From: Rathayibacter caricis DSM 15933
GTDB lineage: Bacteria; Actinomycetota; Actinomycetes; Actinomycetales; Microbacteriaceae
DNA: 64,000 nt
Assembly: GCF_003044275.1 (NCBI RefSeq)
Contig: NZ_PZPL01000001.1
Coordinates: 2,108,001 to 2,172,000 of the forward strand
Reading direction: 5' to 3'
The notes under the pieces were generated by a model. The model ran no database searches. It saw only the letters and a program-made list of their open reading frames with translations, and was not told the DNA's origin. The translations under genes were made by a program, and so were the position numbers. Below, piece after piece: positions 35,274-43,817 of the stretch (position 1 is its first letter; each line of letters begins with the position of its first letter).

Positions 35274-36478
35274 CGGGTCTCCTCGGTGTCGGAGGGGGTG
35301 TCGGGGAGGGAGGCGTCGGGGCGCTGCGCGACCTCGGCCTCGAGCGTCGCCGCGTCGGCGCGCTCGATCGCGGCGCGCAGGGCGGCGGCGCTGGTCTCGG
35401 GAGCGATGTCGCCGATCCAGGCGCCCATCGCGGCCTCGCTGCCGGCGAGGTACTTCAGCTTCGTCTCGGCGCGGCGCGGCGAGGTGATCTGCAGCATCAG
35501 GCGCACCTCGTCGCGGCGCTCGTGCACGGGCGCCTGGTGCCAGGCGGCGATGTACGGCGTCGGGGTGTCGTAGAGCGCGTCGATGCCGCGGAGCAGGCGC
35601 TGGTAGACCTTCGCGAGCTCGTCGCGCTCCTCCGGGGTCGTCTCGCTGATGTCGGCGACGTGGCGGTGCGGAAGGAGGTGCACCTCGACGGGCCAGCGCG
35701 CGGCGAACGGCACGAAGGCGGTGAAGTGCTCGCCGCGGATCAGCACGCGGTCGCCGGCCTGCTCGAACGCGAGGACGTCGGCGAACAGCGTCGGTCCGTA
35801 GGAGTCGAGCGACGCGAGGAGGCGCGTCGTTCGGGGCGTGACGTAGGGGTAGGAGTAGATCTGGCCGTGCGGGTGGTGGAGCGTCACTCCGATCGCCTCG
35901 CCGCGGTTCTCGAACGGGAAGACCTGCTGCACGCCGGGCAGGGCCGAGAGGGCGGCGACGCGGTCGGCCCAGGCCTCGACGACCGTGCGGGCGCGCGACG
36001 GCGAGAGCGTCGAGAACGAGCCCTCGTGCTCCGGGCTGAAGCAGACGACCTCGCAGCGGCCGACGCTGGTCAGCGTGCGGCCGAGGCCGAGGGTGCGCAG
36101 ATCCTCGAGGGAGGCTGGCGCGTCCTCGTCCTCGAGCAGCGGGCCGAACGACGGCGAGCGGTTCTCGAACACCGCGACGTCGTAGCGGCTCGGCACCTCG
36201 GACGGGTTGGTCGGCGAGGCCGGTGCGAGCGGGTCGAGCTCGGCCGGCGGGAGGAAGACGCGGTTCTGCCGCGAGGCGGCGATCGACACCCACTCCCCGG
36301 TGAGGACGTCCTGGCGCATGCGCGCGGTCGCGGGTCGCGGATCGAGGTCGCGGGCGTCGGCGCTGCGCTCGGGCGGCAGCGTCGTGTCGGCGTCGTCGAA
36401 GTAGAGGAGCTCTCGCCCGTCGGCGAGGGTGTGCGGGCGCTTGACGACGCCGGCGGAGAGGGGGATCGCTTCGTTCAT
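35270..36478 (-). CDS. galT: Galactose-1-phosphate uridylyltransferase
   Basis: The 402-residue enzyme exchanges UMP between UDP-glucose and galactose-1-phosphate. The active-site motif appears as VTLHHPHGQIYSYPYV (His-Pro-His with downstream Gln); EFAARWPVEVHLLPHRHV-like text near the C-terminal third holds the second histidine set. A TAGTCT hexamer (36489-36494, minus strand) lies ten bases before the ATG, giving a leader of only a few bases. It is the first gene of galTK. Confidence 0.97.
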   Translation of the reverse strand: MNEAIPLSAGVVKRPHTLADGRELLYFDDADTTLPPERSADARDLDPRPATARMRQDVLTGEWVSIAASRQNRVFLPPAELDPLAPASPTNPSEVPSRYDVAVFENRSPSFGPLLEDEDAPASLEDLRTLGLGRTLTSVGRCEVVCFSPEHEGSFSTLSPSRARTVVEAWADRVAALSALPGVQQVFPFENRGEAIGVTLHHPHGQIYSYPYVTPRTTRLLASLDSYGPTLFADVLAFEQAGDRVLIRGEHFTAFVPFAARWPVEVHLLPHRHVADISETTPEERDELAKVYQRLLRGIDALYDTPTPYIAAWHQAPVHERRDEVRLMLQITSPRRAETKLKYLAGSEAAMGAWIGDIAPETSAAALRAAIERADAATLEAEVAQRPDASLPDTPSDTEETR

Positions 36479-36488
36479 GGCGGGACTC

Positions 36489-36559
36489 AGACTAGGGGCC
36501 GCTCTTCGAAAAGGAAAGCGCGGTTTCGCTTTGACAAGCCACCCCCGCCGGACCACCAT
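36489..36559. promoter_or_regulatory. Divergent gal promoters with central operator
   Basis: For the plus-strand regulator, TTGACA (36531-36536) is followed after 17 bases by CACCAT (36554-36559), six bases from its ATG. For galT, TAGTCT lies at 36489-36494 on the minus strand. Between them is the inverted repeat AAAGCG-N6-CGCTTT (36515-36532), which touches the regulator's -35 and the galT -35 zone. Binding by the DeoR-type protein would control both directions. Confidence 0.7.
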
Positions 36560-36565
36560 GGGCGC

Positions 36566-37366
36566 ATGAGAGCAGACGGCGAGCACGACGGACGCTCCGC
36601 CGTCGAGCGCCGCCTCCGGATGCGCCTGCTGGCCGAGCGCTCGGGCTTCGTCTCGGTCGCCGACCTGGCCGAGCGCCTCGGAGTCTCGGTGGTCACCGTC
36701 CGCTCCGACCTCGATCAGCTGGCGGGGGAGGGCTCGGTGCAGCGCGTGCGCGGCGGAGCGATCCCGTCGGCCGCCAAGCCGGGCGAGCGCTCGCTCGAGG
36801 AGGGTCTGGCCGCCGCCGCGGAGGAGAAGGCGGCGATCGGGCGCGAGGCCGCCGCGTCCGTCTCCTCCGGCGAGAGCGTGATCCTCGACGTCGGCACGAC
36901 TCCGCTCGCGATCGCGCACGCCCTCGTCGCCCGCGAGGAGCTGCGCGACATCACCGTCATCACGAACGGGCTCTCCACCGCCCTCGCCCTCGAGCCGGCG
37001 ATCCCGCGGTTCACCGTCGTCGTCACCGGAGGCACGCTGCGCCCGCTCCAGCACTCGCTCGTCGAGCCGCTGGCCTCCGAGATGCTCGAGCGGATCCGCG
37101 CCGACGTCGTCTTCGTGGGCTGCACGGGCGTGCATCCGCGGGCCGGGGTGACCAACGTCAACCTCCCGGAGGCGACCCTCAAGCGCCGCATGCTGCAGGC
37201 CGCCGCCCGTCGCGTCGTCGTCGCCGACTCCCGCAAGCTCGGGGTCGTCGACCTCGGCCGCGTGGCCGGCGCCGACGAGTTCGACCTCCTGCTCACCGGC
37301 GGCGCGGCCGAGGCGGTCGTCGTCGCCGAGCTGGAGGAGTCGGGCCTGGCCGTCACGCGCTGCTGA
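36566..37366 (+). CDS. DeoR/GlpR-family transcriptional regulator, probable galactose regulator
   Basis: A 266-residue DeoR-family protein. The N-terminal HTH is ERRLRMRLLAERSGFVSVADLAERLGVS followed by VVTVRSDLDQLAGEGSVQRVRGGA (recognition helix and wing). The C-terminal sugar-phosphate isomerase-like sensor domain shows LDVGTTPLAIAHAL, TVITNGLSTALAL and VFVGCTGVHPRAGVTN. Its ligand is probably a galactose-pathway sugar phosphate. Divergent from galTK with a shared operator. Confidence 0.93.
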   Translation: MRADGEHDGRSAVERRLRMRLLAERSGFVSVADLAERLGVSVVTVRSDLDQLAGEGSVQRVRGGAIPSAAKPGERSLEEGLAAAAEEKAAIGREAAASVSSGESVILDVGTTPLAIAHALVAREELRDITVITNGLSTALALEPAIPRFTVVVTGGTLRPLQHSLVEPLASEMLERIRADVVFVGCTGVHPRAGVTNVNLPEATLKRRMLQAAARRVVVADSRKLGVVDLGRVAGADEFDLLLTGGAAEAVVVAELEESGLAVTRC

Positions 37367-37412
37367 TCTCGCGGCGGCACCCGTCACCGGCATCGGTCCG
37401 TAGGATTCACGC

Positions 37413-38366
37413 ATGGCCGACTTCACTCCCGCCCCCGCGACCGGGCGCCAGTACGCCCTCGACCTCACCGCCGAGGGCCGCACGCTCCACGCCGTCGTGA
37501 CGGAGGTGGCAGCAGGGCTGCGCCACCTCTCCGTCGACGGCGTCGAGATCACCGCCGGATACCCCGAGACCACCGTGCCGCCCTTCGGGTCGGGCATCGT
37601 GCTGGTCCCCTGGCCGAACCGCGTGCGGGACGGCAAGTGGCACCACGCCGGGCGGACCCTCCAGCTCGACATCACCGAGCCGAAGTACCACAACGCGCTC
37701 CACGGGCTGCTGACCAGCACCTCCTACCGCCTCGTCGACCAGGGGCCCTCGTTCGTCGAGCTCGCCGCTCCGGTCGTCCCCCAGCGCGGCTGGCCGTTCC
37801 ACCTCGAGACGACCGTGCGGTACGAGCTGCAGGCCGACGGGCTGAAGGTCGTGCACCGCGTGGTCAACGTCGGAGCCGAGGAGGCGCCGGTCGCGATCGG
37901 CACGCACCCCTTCCTCGCCATCGGCGACGTCCCGACCGACGAGCTCGAGATCACCGTCGACGCGGCCGTGCACATCGAGGTCGACGAGCGGCTGAACCCC
38001 ACCGGTCAGAGCCCGGTCGAGGGCACGGAGTGGGACCTGCGCCGGGGCCGCCGGATCGGCGATCTCGAGCTCGACGACGCATGGGCCGACGTCACCGTCG
38101 TCGACGGCGAGAGCGTCCACGGCCTCAGCGCCTCCGACGGGCGCCGCGTGCTGCTCTGGGCCGACGCCTCGCACAACTACATCCAGGTCTTCATCACCCG
38201 CATCTTCCCCGAGGGCGACGACGTCAAGACCGCGATCGCCGTCGAGCCGATGACCGCTCCCGCCGAGGCGCTCAACTCGGGTCAGGGCCTGCGCTGGCTG
38301 GAGCCGGGCGAGGAGTGGACCGTGGCCTGGGGCATCCGGCACGAGGGGTTCCCCTCCGCCTCATGA
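37413..38366 (+). CDS. Aldose 1-epimerase family protein
   Basis: The 317-residue protein has the GalM fold. Conserved residues are in PWPNRVRDGKW (Asn-Arg), NALHGLL (His), GTHPFLA (second His), LDDAWAD (Asp) and AVEPMTAPA (catalytic Glu). It probably interconverts alpha- and beta-galactose or another aldose for galactokinase, consistent with the gal genes next door. The ATG follows TAGGAT (37401-37406) by six bases. It is coupled to the next gene by an ATGA overlap. Confidence 0.94.
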   Translation: MADFTPAPATGRQYALDLTAEGRTLHAVVTEVAAGLRHLSVDGVEITAGYPETTVPPFGSGIVLVPWPNRVRDGKWHHAGRTLQLDITEPKYHNALHGLLTSTSYRLVDQGPSFVELAAPVVPQRGWPFHLETTVRYELQADGLKVVHRVVNVGAEEAPVAIGTHPFLAIGDVPTDELEITVDAAVHIEVDERLNPTGQSPVEGTEWDLRRGRRIGDLELDDAWADVTVVDGESVHGLSASDGRRVLLWADASHNYIQVFITRIFPEGDDVKTAIAVEPMTAPAEALNSGQGLRWLEPGEEWTVAWGIRHEGFPSAS

Positions 38367-39631
38367 CGGTGACCACCTCGACCGGGCGCGACGACGCCGC
38401 GAAGCGCGCCGCGCTCGTCCGGATGAAGCGCATCGCCACCGGCCTCCTGGTCGTGATGGCGATCGTCTTCGCGGTCTCGTTCGCGCTGCAGGACCGCTAC
38501 CCGTGGCTCCAGTGGGTCCGGGCGGCGAGCGAGGGCGGCATGGTCGGCGCCCTCGCCGACTGGTTCGCGGTGACCGCGCTGTTCCGCCGGCCACTCGGGC
38601 TGCCCATCCCGCACACGGCGATCATCGCGACCAAGAAGGACGAGATCGGCACGAGCCTCGCGCAGTTCGTCGAGGAGAACTTCCTCCGCGGCGCGATCGT
38701 GCGCGAGAAGCTCGACTCGTTCGGCATCGCCCGGCGTGCGGGCGTCTGGCTCGCCGAGCCGGCCAACGCGCACCGCGTGGGCGACGAGAGCGCCGCCGCG
38801 GTCCGCGCGGCGATCGCCCTGCTCGACGACTCCCATGTGCAGGGCGTGATCGAGGCGCTCGCCCGCCGCCACCTGCTCGATCCGCAGTGGGGGCCTCCGC
38901 TGGGGAAGCTCGTCGGCGGGATCGTCGAGGCCGGGCACCACCGCCGGCTCGTCGACACGCTGGTCGAGCAGGCGGAGGCGTGGCTCGCCGCGAATCCGCA
39001 GAGCTTCACCCGCATGGTCAGCGGCAGGCTGCCGACCTGGCTGCCCTCGGCGGTCAGCCGGGCCATCGACGAGCGGCTGTACCACGAGGCCCTCGTGTTC
39101 GTGCACGCGGTCAGGGAGGAGCAGGGGCACCCGCTCCGGCTCGCCATCGACGGCTACCTCGCGACCCTCGCCGAGGACCTCGGCACCGACCCCGATCTCG
39201 TCGCGCGGGTCGAGGAGATCAAGAACCAGGCGTTCGACAGCCCGCGCGTCCGCGAGCTGGCGGGCGACGTCTGGGAGTCGACGAAGTCGTCCCTCCTCGG
39301 CGCGATGGACGACCCGGAGAGTCCGCTGCGCGCGAGCCTGGAGTCGATCGTCGTGGACCTCGGCCGCCGCCTCTCGACCGACGGGCGGCTCGCGAGCACG
39401 GTCGACGCCTGGATCGGCACGGTCGCCTCGAACCTGGTCGACCGCTACCGCGCCGACATCGCGAGCATCATCGGCGACACCATCCAGCGCTGGGACCCTC
39501 GCGAGACCTCCGACAAGCTCGAGCTCCAGGTGGGCAAGGACCTGCAGTTCATCCGGATCAACGGCACGGTGGTGGGCGCACTCGCGGGCCTCGTGATCTT
39601 CACGGTCGCGCACGCCCTCCTCGGTTCCTGA
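38363..39631 (+). CDS. DUF445 family membrane-anchored protein
   Basis: A 422-residue protein of the DUF445/YjiN family: one membrane helix near residues 28-48, the diagnostic ASEGGMVGALADWFAVTALFRRPLGLPIPHTAII block, a long helical domain, and a C-terminal hydrophobic helix (VVGALAGLVIFTVAHALL) so that both ends may be anchored. The biochemical function is unknown. It overlaps the epimerase gene by four bases and is probably co-transcribed with it without a clear functional link. Confidence 0.9.
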   Translation: MTVTTSTGRDDAAKRAALVRMKRIATGLLVVMAIVFAVSFALQDRYPWLQWVRAASEGGMVGALADWFAVTALFRRPLGLPIPHTAIIATKKDEIGTSLAQFVEENFLRGAIVREKLDSFGIARRAGVWLAEPANAHRVGDESAAAVRAAIALLDDSHVQGVIEALARRHLLDPQWGPPLGKLVGGIVEAGHHRRLVDTLVEQAEAWLAANPQSFTRMVSGRLPTWLPSAVSRAIDERLYHEALVFVHAVREEQGHPLRLAIDGYLATLAEDLGTDPDLVARVEEIKNQAFDSPRVRELAGDVWESTKSSLLGAMDDPESPLRASLESIVVDLGRRLSTDGRLASTVDAWIGTVASNLVDRYRADIASIIGDTIQRWDPRETSDKLELQVGKDLQFIRINGTVVGALAGLVIFTVAHALLGS

Positions 39632-39713
39632 GAAGCGGTCCGGGCCGAGCGGAGTCGTCGCCGCCGATCCGCAAGCCCTCGCCGCTGTCGGTGGTCGCGC
39701 GTACCGTCGCAGC

Positions 39714-39995
39714 ATGAGCGACAACGACACCACAGGCCCCGACATCAAGACCGAGGGCGACGTCCTCGGCGCCCGCGCCGACGACGGCAGCGACACCAGC
39801 GCCAGCAAGGACCCGTCCGACTGGGTCACCGGCGACGAGCCGATGACCGGCCCGCAGCGCAGCTACCTCGACACCCTCGCCCGCGAGGCCGGCGAGACCC
39901 TCCCGGCCGACCTCACCAAGGCGCAGGCGTCCGAGCACATCGATCGCCTCCAGTCCTCGACCGGTCGCGGCGAGACGAGCAACGGGCACGACTGA
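39714..39995 (+). CDS. DUF3072 small acidic protein
   Basis: A 93-residue hydrophilic protein. The C-terminal half, DEPMTGPQRSYLDTLAREAGE followed by LTKAQASEHIDRLQ, is the DUF3072 motif, which resembles a short DNA- or protein-binding helical domain found in many actinobacteria and elsewhere. The N-terminal half is Asp/Thr-rich and probably disordered. The ATG follows TACCGT (39702-39707) by six bases. Confidence 0.9.
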   Translation: MSDNDTTGPDIKTEGDVLGARADDGSDTSASKDPSDWVTGDEPMTGPQRSYLDTLAREAGETLPADLTKAQASEHIDRLQSSTGRGETSNGHD

Positions 39996-40100
39996 CCCCG
40001 GCACGACCCCGCGGGTGCGGCGCGACGGTGAGCATTGATGCCGTCGCGCGCCCCCGTGCGGGGTGCGCCGCTCGCCGCTCGGGCTCCCTAGGTTCGTGGC

Positions 40101-40298
40101 ATGGCGATCTCTCGCACCACGCGGACGGCCCTCGACCTCATCGACTCGCTCCGCGTTCCGGGGGCGATCGATCCCCGTCTCGCCCGGCAGGTGGCCGACT
40201 CCCTCCGGCAGCTGCTGGAGGCGGGGACGTTCGGCCCCAGCGACAGGGCACTGCGCCGACGCTCGAGGCAGCTGCGCCGGGGATCCGCTCTCTACTGA
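40101..40298 (+). CDS. Small helical protein, unknown (module protein A, copy 1)
   Basis: A 65-residue basic protein of unknown function. The segment DLIDSLRVPGAIDPRLARQV recurs in altered form in the 42942-43217 protein (SLIDAFTDPGAVDP), so the two are paralogous in a roughly 30-residue helical core. The C-terminus is Arg-rich (ALRRRSRQLRRGS). The start is strongly supported by TAGGTT (40089-40094) six bases upstream of the ATG. Confidence 0.72.
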   Translation: MAISRTTRTALDLIDSLRVPGAIDPRLARQVADSLRQLLEAGTFGPSDRALRRRSRQLRRGSALY

Positions 40299-40453
40299 CC
40301 GCGACCGGTCCGCCTCGACGGGCGTCCGGATCGTGATGGAAGCGCTCCCTCGACCCCTCCCCGGGGGGCCGGGAGCGGCGTAGGCTCGCCTCAGGCGTCC
40401 CGGCCTCTCGTCGCACCGTCGCGACGTCGGAGCGGGCGCCGGTGAGGACGACG

Positions 40454-40645
40454 ATGTCTCAACGGGTCGCAACCCGCAGTTCTGTCAGCATCCGACTCGT
40501 GCGGTGGTACCGGACCGACGACGGATGGAGATCGGAGGTCGTGCACGGCCGCCTCCTCGAGCACCAGGCCGGAGTCTGGCGTCTGCTCGACGGCGACGAG
40601 GTGCACGACTACCCGGACTCGATCTGGTCGCTCTGCCACGAGTAG
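40454..40645 (+). CDS. Small protein of unknown function
   Basis: A 63-residue protein rich in Trp, Arg and acidic residues (IRLVRWYRTDDGWRSEVVHG, then HDYPDSIWSLCHE). No family is recognised. TGAGGA sits ahead of the ATG and TAGGCT (40381-40386) may be its promoter; an in-frame GTG four codons upstream is less likely. It ends nine bases before the convergent gene. Confidence 0.6.
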   Translation: MSQRVATRSSVSIRLVRWYRTDDGWRSEVVHGRLLEHQAGVWRLLDGDEVHDYPDSIWSLCHE

Positions 40646-40654
40646 GCGCGCCGG

Positions 40655-41023
40655 TCACTCCTCGTCGCGCGCGAGCATCGACCACTCGTCGTAGTCCGCC
40701 ACGGGCTCCGGCTGGACCTCGGCCGTGACGTGCTCGACGCGCGGTTCCAGTGCGCCGCGGCGACGGTCGAGCTCCTCGAGGGTCGCCGCATCCGCTGCGG
40801 GATCCTCCGGCGAGTCGTCCTCGACGAGGAGGAGCTGGCTCGCGGGCCCGATCAGCAGCTCGGCCTGCTCGCGCTCGCCGTCGAGCGTCGTCCCCGCCAC
40901 GACGATCGTGTCGGCGATGCCGCGCAGTCCCAGCTCGCGGGCGTAGCCGAGGATCGCGTGTGCCACGGCGTCCCCGACGAGCAGCGAACCACCGGCGTAA
41001 TGAAGGCGCTTCATGTCCTCCAT
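40655..41023 (-). CDS. Small conserved protein, unknown (module protein B, copy 1)
   Basis: A 122-residue protein. The start, MKRLHYAGGSLLVGDAVAHAIL, and the central LLIGPASQLLLVED are shared with the 43459-43815 protein (MKRITYSGGS..., LLLSPASQFDVAD), so this is one of two paralogues of an unnamed, apparently Microbacteriaceae-restricted family. The C-terminal third is acidic and diverged. The start may be either this ATG or the one three codons downstream, where the family similarity begins. It is convergent with the preceding small gene. Confidence 0.75.
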   Translation of the reverse strand: MEDMKRLHYAGGSLLVGDAVAHAILGYARELGLRGIADTIVVAGTTLDGEREQAELLIGPASQLLLVEDDSPEDPAADAATLEELDRRRGALEPRVEHVTAEVQPEPVADYDEWSMLARDEE

Positions 41024-41250
41024 CGTGATCGCGCTCCCGAGTCCGCGCAGGGGGATTCCGTTCGTCGCGCGGTACAGCTAGCGCCGCGGACGAGGTCCCG
41101 GCGAGCGCGGTGCTGCCCAGAAAGGACGTCAGCCGAGAGCTGAGTCGGTACGAGGCCTCCTCCCTGCGCGACGTCGGGCGTGAGGATCGGCGAAACGGGA
41201 CATCCACCGGTCATCGCGGGCTCTGCTCGAGAGCGAGGACGGTCGCGTCT

Positions 41251-41964
41251 CTAGACGACGACGAGTCCGTCGACCACGTCACGCGCGATGTCGCTGACTC
41301 GGGCCTCCCGGGATCGAGCATGATGACGTAGCAGGTCCCAGGCGGCGCTCATGTCGACGTTGCGACTGTGGGCGATGATGCCTTTCGCCTGCTCGATGAC
41401 GATGCGCACGTCGAGAGCGCGCTGGAGTTGGTCGCGTGCAAGCGAGGCCTCTCGGACGATCCGCTCGTGAACGAGGCCGATGGTCGCGACGTCGGCGATG
41501 GCCTGAGCGGCGAGGATGTCCGCATCCCCGAGCTCGCCGATCGTGTCGCGGAAGAGGTTCAAGGACCCAATCGTCTCGCCCCGCAGGCGGAGCGGGACTG
41601 CGTGCACGGACTGGTAGCCGGAGTCGCGGGCCGCGTCGGCGAAGAACGGCCAGCGGGTGCCGATCGCGGTGAGGCTCCCGGCGGTGACGACGACGCCGGT
41701 GCGGAACGACTCGATGCAGGGGCCGTTGTCGCCGGAGAGCTGCAGCACTTCGATGAGGTGCATCCGCTCGCTCGTGGAGGCCATGACGACGAGTTCGCCG
41801 TGCTCGTCCGCGAGGACGATGCCCACGTCGACGGCGTCGAACAGCGCTGCACAGCGGATGACGAGGTCGTCTAGGAAGTCGACCGCGTCGAAGTCGTCGA
41901 CGAGGGTGTCGGCGACGGTGGTCAGCGTGCTCAGGAGCATCTGGTCGCGCTCGGAAGCAGCCAT
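41251..41964 (-). CDS. GAF-ANTAR domain regulator (RNA-binding antiterminator type)
   Basis: A 237-residue protein. An N-terminal GAF sensor domain (about 20-170) has FLDDLVIRCAALFDAVDVGIVLAD, LQLSGDNGPCIESFRTG and GSLNLFRDTIGELGDADILAAQAIADVA. A C-terminal ANTAR domain (about 175-232) has VIEQAKGIIAHSRNVDMSAAWDLLRHHAR. ANTAR domains bind paired hairpins in nascent RNA and prevent termination; the ligand and targets are unknown. TAGGAT lies six bases upstream of the ATG, so it has its own leaderless promoter behind its paralogue. Confidence 0.92.
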   Translation of the reverse strand: MAASERDQMLLSTLTTVADTLVDDFDAVDFLDDLVIRCAALFDAVDVGIVLADEHGELVVMASTSERMHLIEVLQLSGDNGPCIESFRTGVVVTAGSLTAIGTRWPFFADAARDSGYQSVHAVPLRLRGETIGSLNLFRDTIGELGDADILAAQAIADVATIGLVHERIVREASLARDQLQRALDVRIVIEQAKGIIAHSRNVDMSAAWDLLRHHARSREARVSDIARDVVDGLVVV

Positions 41965-41984
41965 GGTGTGATCCTACGTCTCTG

Positions 41985-42671
41985 TCACGCGGGCGTGTCG
42001 CGCGAGAAATCGAGGGTTCGCGCGATGATCTGCGCGGCGACCTCGCGGACGCTGATCTCCTCGGCGAACGCGTAGGCGCGGATCATGAGAAGAGCATCGG
42101 CAGGGGTCGATCTCATCTGACTCATCACCATGCCGGTGGCTTGATGCACCTCGCGTCGCGAGAGCGCCGGATCTCGGGTGAGGGTGCTGTTCTCGAGTGA
42201 CGTCATGGCCTGCTCGACGACGGTCCTCGCGAGCACTCCGGCGAGGCGTTCCGCGAGCTCCAGCTGTGATGCGTCGAAGCGTATCGGCGTGCTGTTGTAA
42301 AGGGAGACGGCGCCGATGCTCGAGGTGCCGATCCGCATGGGGACGGCCAGCACGGATGCCACTGCTGCGGCTTGCACGGCGAAGGCGAACACGGGCCACG
42401 CGGCGAAGTCGCGGTCCTCCCCGACGCGCATGTCGACGGGGAGGTAGGTACGGCAGGCGTCCCAGGCCGGTCCCTCCCCGAGATCGATCTGCTTCTCATC
42501 GAGCCTAGCCGCCCGATCGCTGGTTGCCGCCAGCGTCTCGGGATCGAAGGGTGCGCTCAGGACTGAAGCGGCCGCGTCCTCCGCGGGTAGGAGAGCGGTG
42601 AAGGACTCGAGCATGCGCTCGACGTCCTCCCCGTCGGGCCGCGAAGGTCGCCCAGGGTCGTCCGCAGTCAT
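41985..42671 (-). CDS. GAF-ANTAR domain regulator, second copy
   Basis: A 228-residue paralogue of the preceding entry in the same direction, 20 bases upstream of it. The GAF part (about 15-155) includes KQIDLGEGPAWDACRTYLPV and PMRIGTSSIGAVSLYNSTP; the ANTAR part (about 165-225) is EVHQATGMVMSQMRSTPADALLMIRAYAFAEE. Sequence divergence from its neighbour suggests a different signal. The ATG at 42671 was chosen; a TTG six codons upstream is possible. Confidence 0.9.
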   Translation of the reverse strand: MTADDPGRPSRPDGEDVERMLESFTALLPAEDAAASVLSAPFDPETLAATSDRAARLDEKQIDLGEGPAWDACRTYLPVDMRVGEDRDFAAWPVFAFAVQAAAVASVLAVPMRIGTSSIGAVSLYNSTPIRFDASQLELAERLAGVLARTVVEQAMTSLENSTLTRDPALSRREVHQATGMVMSQMRSTPADALLMIRAYAFAEEISVREVAAQIIARTLDFSRDTPA

Positions 42672-42900
42672 GAGCGAGAGCGGTAGCAAAGGAGGAACGT
42701 CATGAGGTCCTCGTCGATCGATCCATGACGTCTCTCCGCTGACAGGGCGCGAACGCTCTCCGCACCCTACCGCCCGGAGAACCCGAGACGTCGTTCGCCT
42801 CGACCTCCCGGCGGGAACTACTCGCGGACGAAGGGCTGGCCCCGACGGTCGGGGCGCTCTATCGTGTGGCGCAGTAGCCCTGACCCTGTTACCGGAAGTG

Positions 42901-42919
42901 GCGTCGCGTCACGCGACGC
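42901..42919 (+). promoter_or_regulatory. Perfect inverted repeat in the leader of the 42942 gene
   Basis: GCGTCGCG-TCA-CGCGACGC, an 8-bp perfect palindrome with a three-base centre, 22 bases before the ATG. TATCGT (42860-42865) upstream is a possible -10. It can be an operator or an RNA hairpin. Confidence 0.5.
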
Positions 42920-42941
42920 ATCGCATCACGGGACAGGGACG

Positions 42942-43217
42942 ATGGTCGCAGAGCACGCACGGTGGAGCACCCGGCCGGGACCTCTTGCCGCTCAGGACGC
43001 GCAGACGAGAGCGGTGCTGGAGAGTCTCATCGACGCCTTCACGGATCCTGGGGCCGTCGACCCGGCGGCGGCCGCGATGCTCGTCCGACGCTGTCGCGCG
43101 CTTCTCGATGCAGATGCGTCGGACGGGAGGATCCGCGGCACGGCGTTCGACGGGCGACTCACCGTGATCGAGGACACGTCGAGCCCGGAGCAGCCTCTGT
43201 GGGAGCGCCTCCTCTGA
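42942..43217 (+). CDS. Small protein, unknown (module protein A, copy 2)
   Basis: A 91-residue protein. Its core LESLIDAFTDPGAVDPAAAAML aligns with the 40101-40298 product, and a C-terminal extension (DGRIRGTAFDGRLTVIEDTS) is unique to it. AGGGACG precedes the ATG. An in-frame GTG at 42864 would add 26 residues, but it overlaps the probable -10. It is divergent from the ANTAR pair and followed by the second B-type gene. Confidence 0.65.
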   Translation: MVAEHARWSTRPGPLAAQDAQTRAVLESLIDAFTDPGAVDPAAAAMLVRRCRALLDADASDGRIRGTAFDGRLTVIEDTSSPEQPLWERLL

Positions 43218-43458
43218 CCCTGCGGACAGGCGTCGACCGGGACGACCGCGCCACCCGGCCGCGGGGACGGACGGCTTCCTCGCATTCGTACGACGGTCGG
43301 CGCTGGACCGACCATCGCAGCCTCGACGCGGCCCGCGAAGAGGTCGGAGAACGTCGAGCCCGCTGGCAGGTGCGGGGGCTGAGCGCCACCATCGGCGGGT
43401 CACAGCCCGAATACGTGATTCCCCGTTTCGGCGGCGGTGATGCGGCTACGGTCCGGAG

Positions 43459-43815
43459 ATGAAGAGAATCACCTACAGCGGGGGGTCGATCGTCACGAGC
43501 AACGCCATCACGGCTGCGCTCCTGGAGTACACCACCACCGTCGCCGACGCCGAGAACAGCACCACCGTCGACATCACCGTGCTGGAGGAGAACGGCGAGA
43601 CCTCCGTGCACACGCTCCTGCTCAGCCCGGCGAGCCAGTTCGACGTCGCCGACGTCGGAGGGATCACCGCCGAGGCCGAGGCGGACCGATTCCCGCTTCT
43701 TGTCATGCCGAAGGTCGGCATCAGAGGGACGGTCGAGACCAACGGCGACGCCGCTCGGACCGCCGAGGACATCAACTCGGTCATGCACGACATCGAGCAC
43801 GGACTGGGGCAGTAG
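43459..43815 (+). CDS. Small conserved protein, unknown (module protein B, copy 2)
   Basis: A 118-residue protein, paralogue of the 40655-41023 product: RITYSGGSIVTSNAITAALLEY, then a beta-rich middle, LLSPASQFDVADVGG and a helical acidic C-terminus. No known domain is recognised. The ATG is exactly six bases after TACGGT (43447-43452). It is followed after two bases by the DUF7882 gene, probably in one transcript. Confidence 0.8.
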   Translation: MKRITYSGGSIVTSNAITAALLEYTTTVADAENSTTVDITVLEENGETSVHTLLLSPASQFDVADVGGITAEAEADRFPLLVMPKVGIRGTVETNGDAARTAEDINSVMHDIEHGLGQ

Positions 43816-43817
43816 CC

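Noticed and set aside
42864..42941. Upstream GTG extension of the 42942 gene
   Set aside because: The GTG overlaps the likely -10 hexamer TATCGT, and the added codons contain the palindrome at 42901-42919 and do not resemble the paralogue.
43199..43462. Possible 87-codon plus-strand gene between the A and B copies, ending in an ATGA overlap with the B gene
   Set aside because: The stop overlap is attractive, but the only start is a GTG inside the previous gene, third-position bias is weak and the B gene has its own leaderless promoter.
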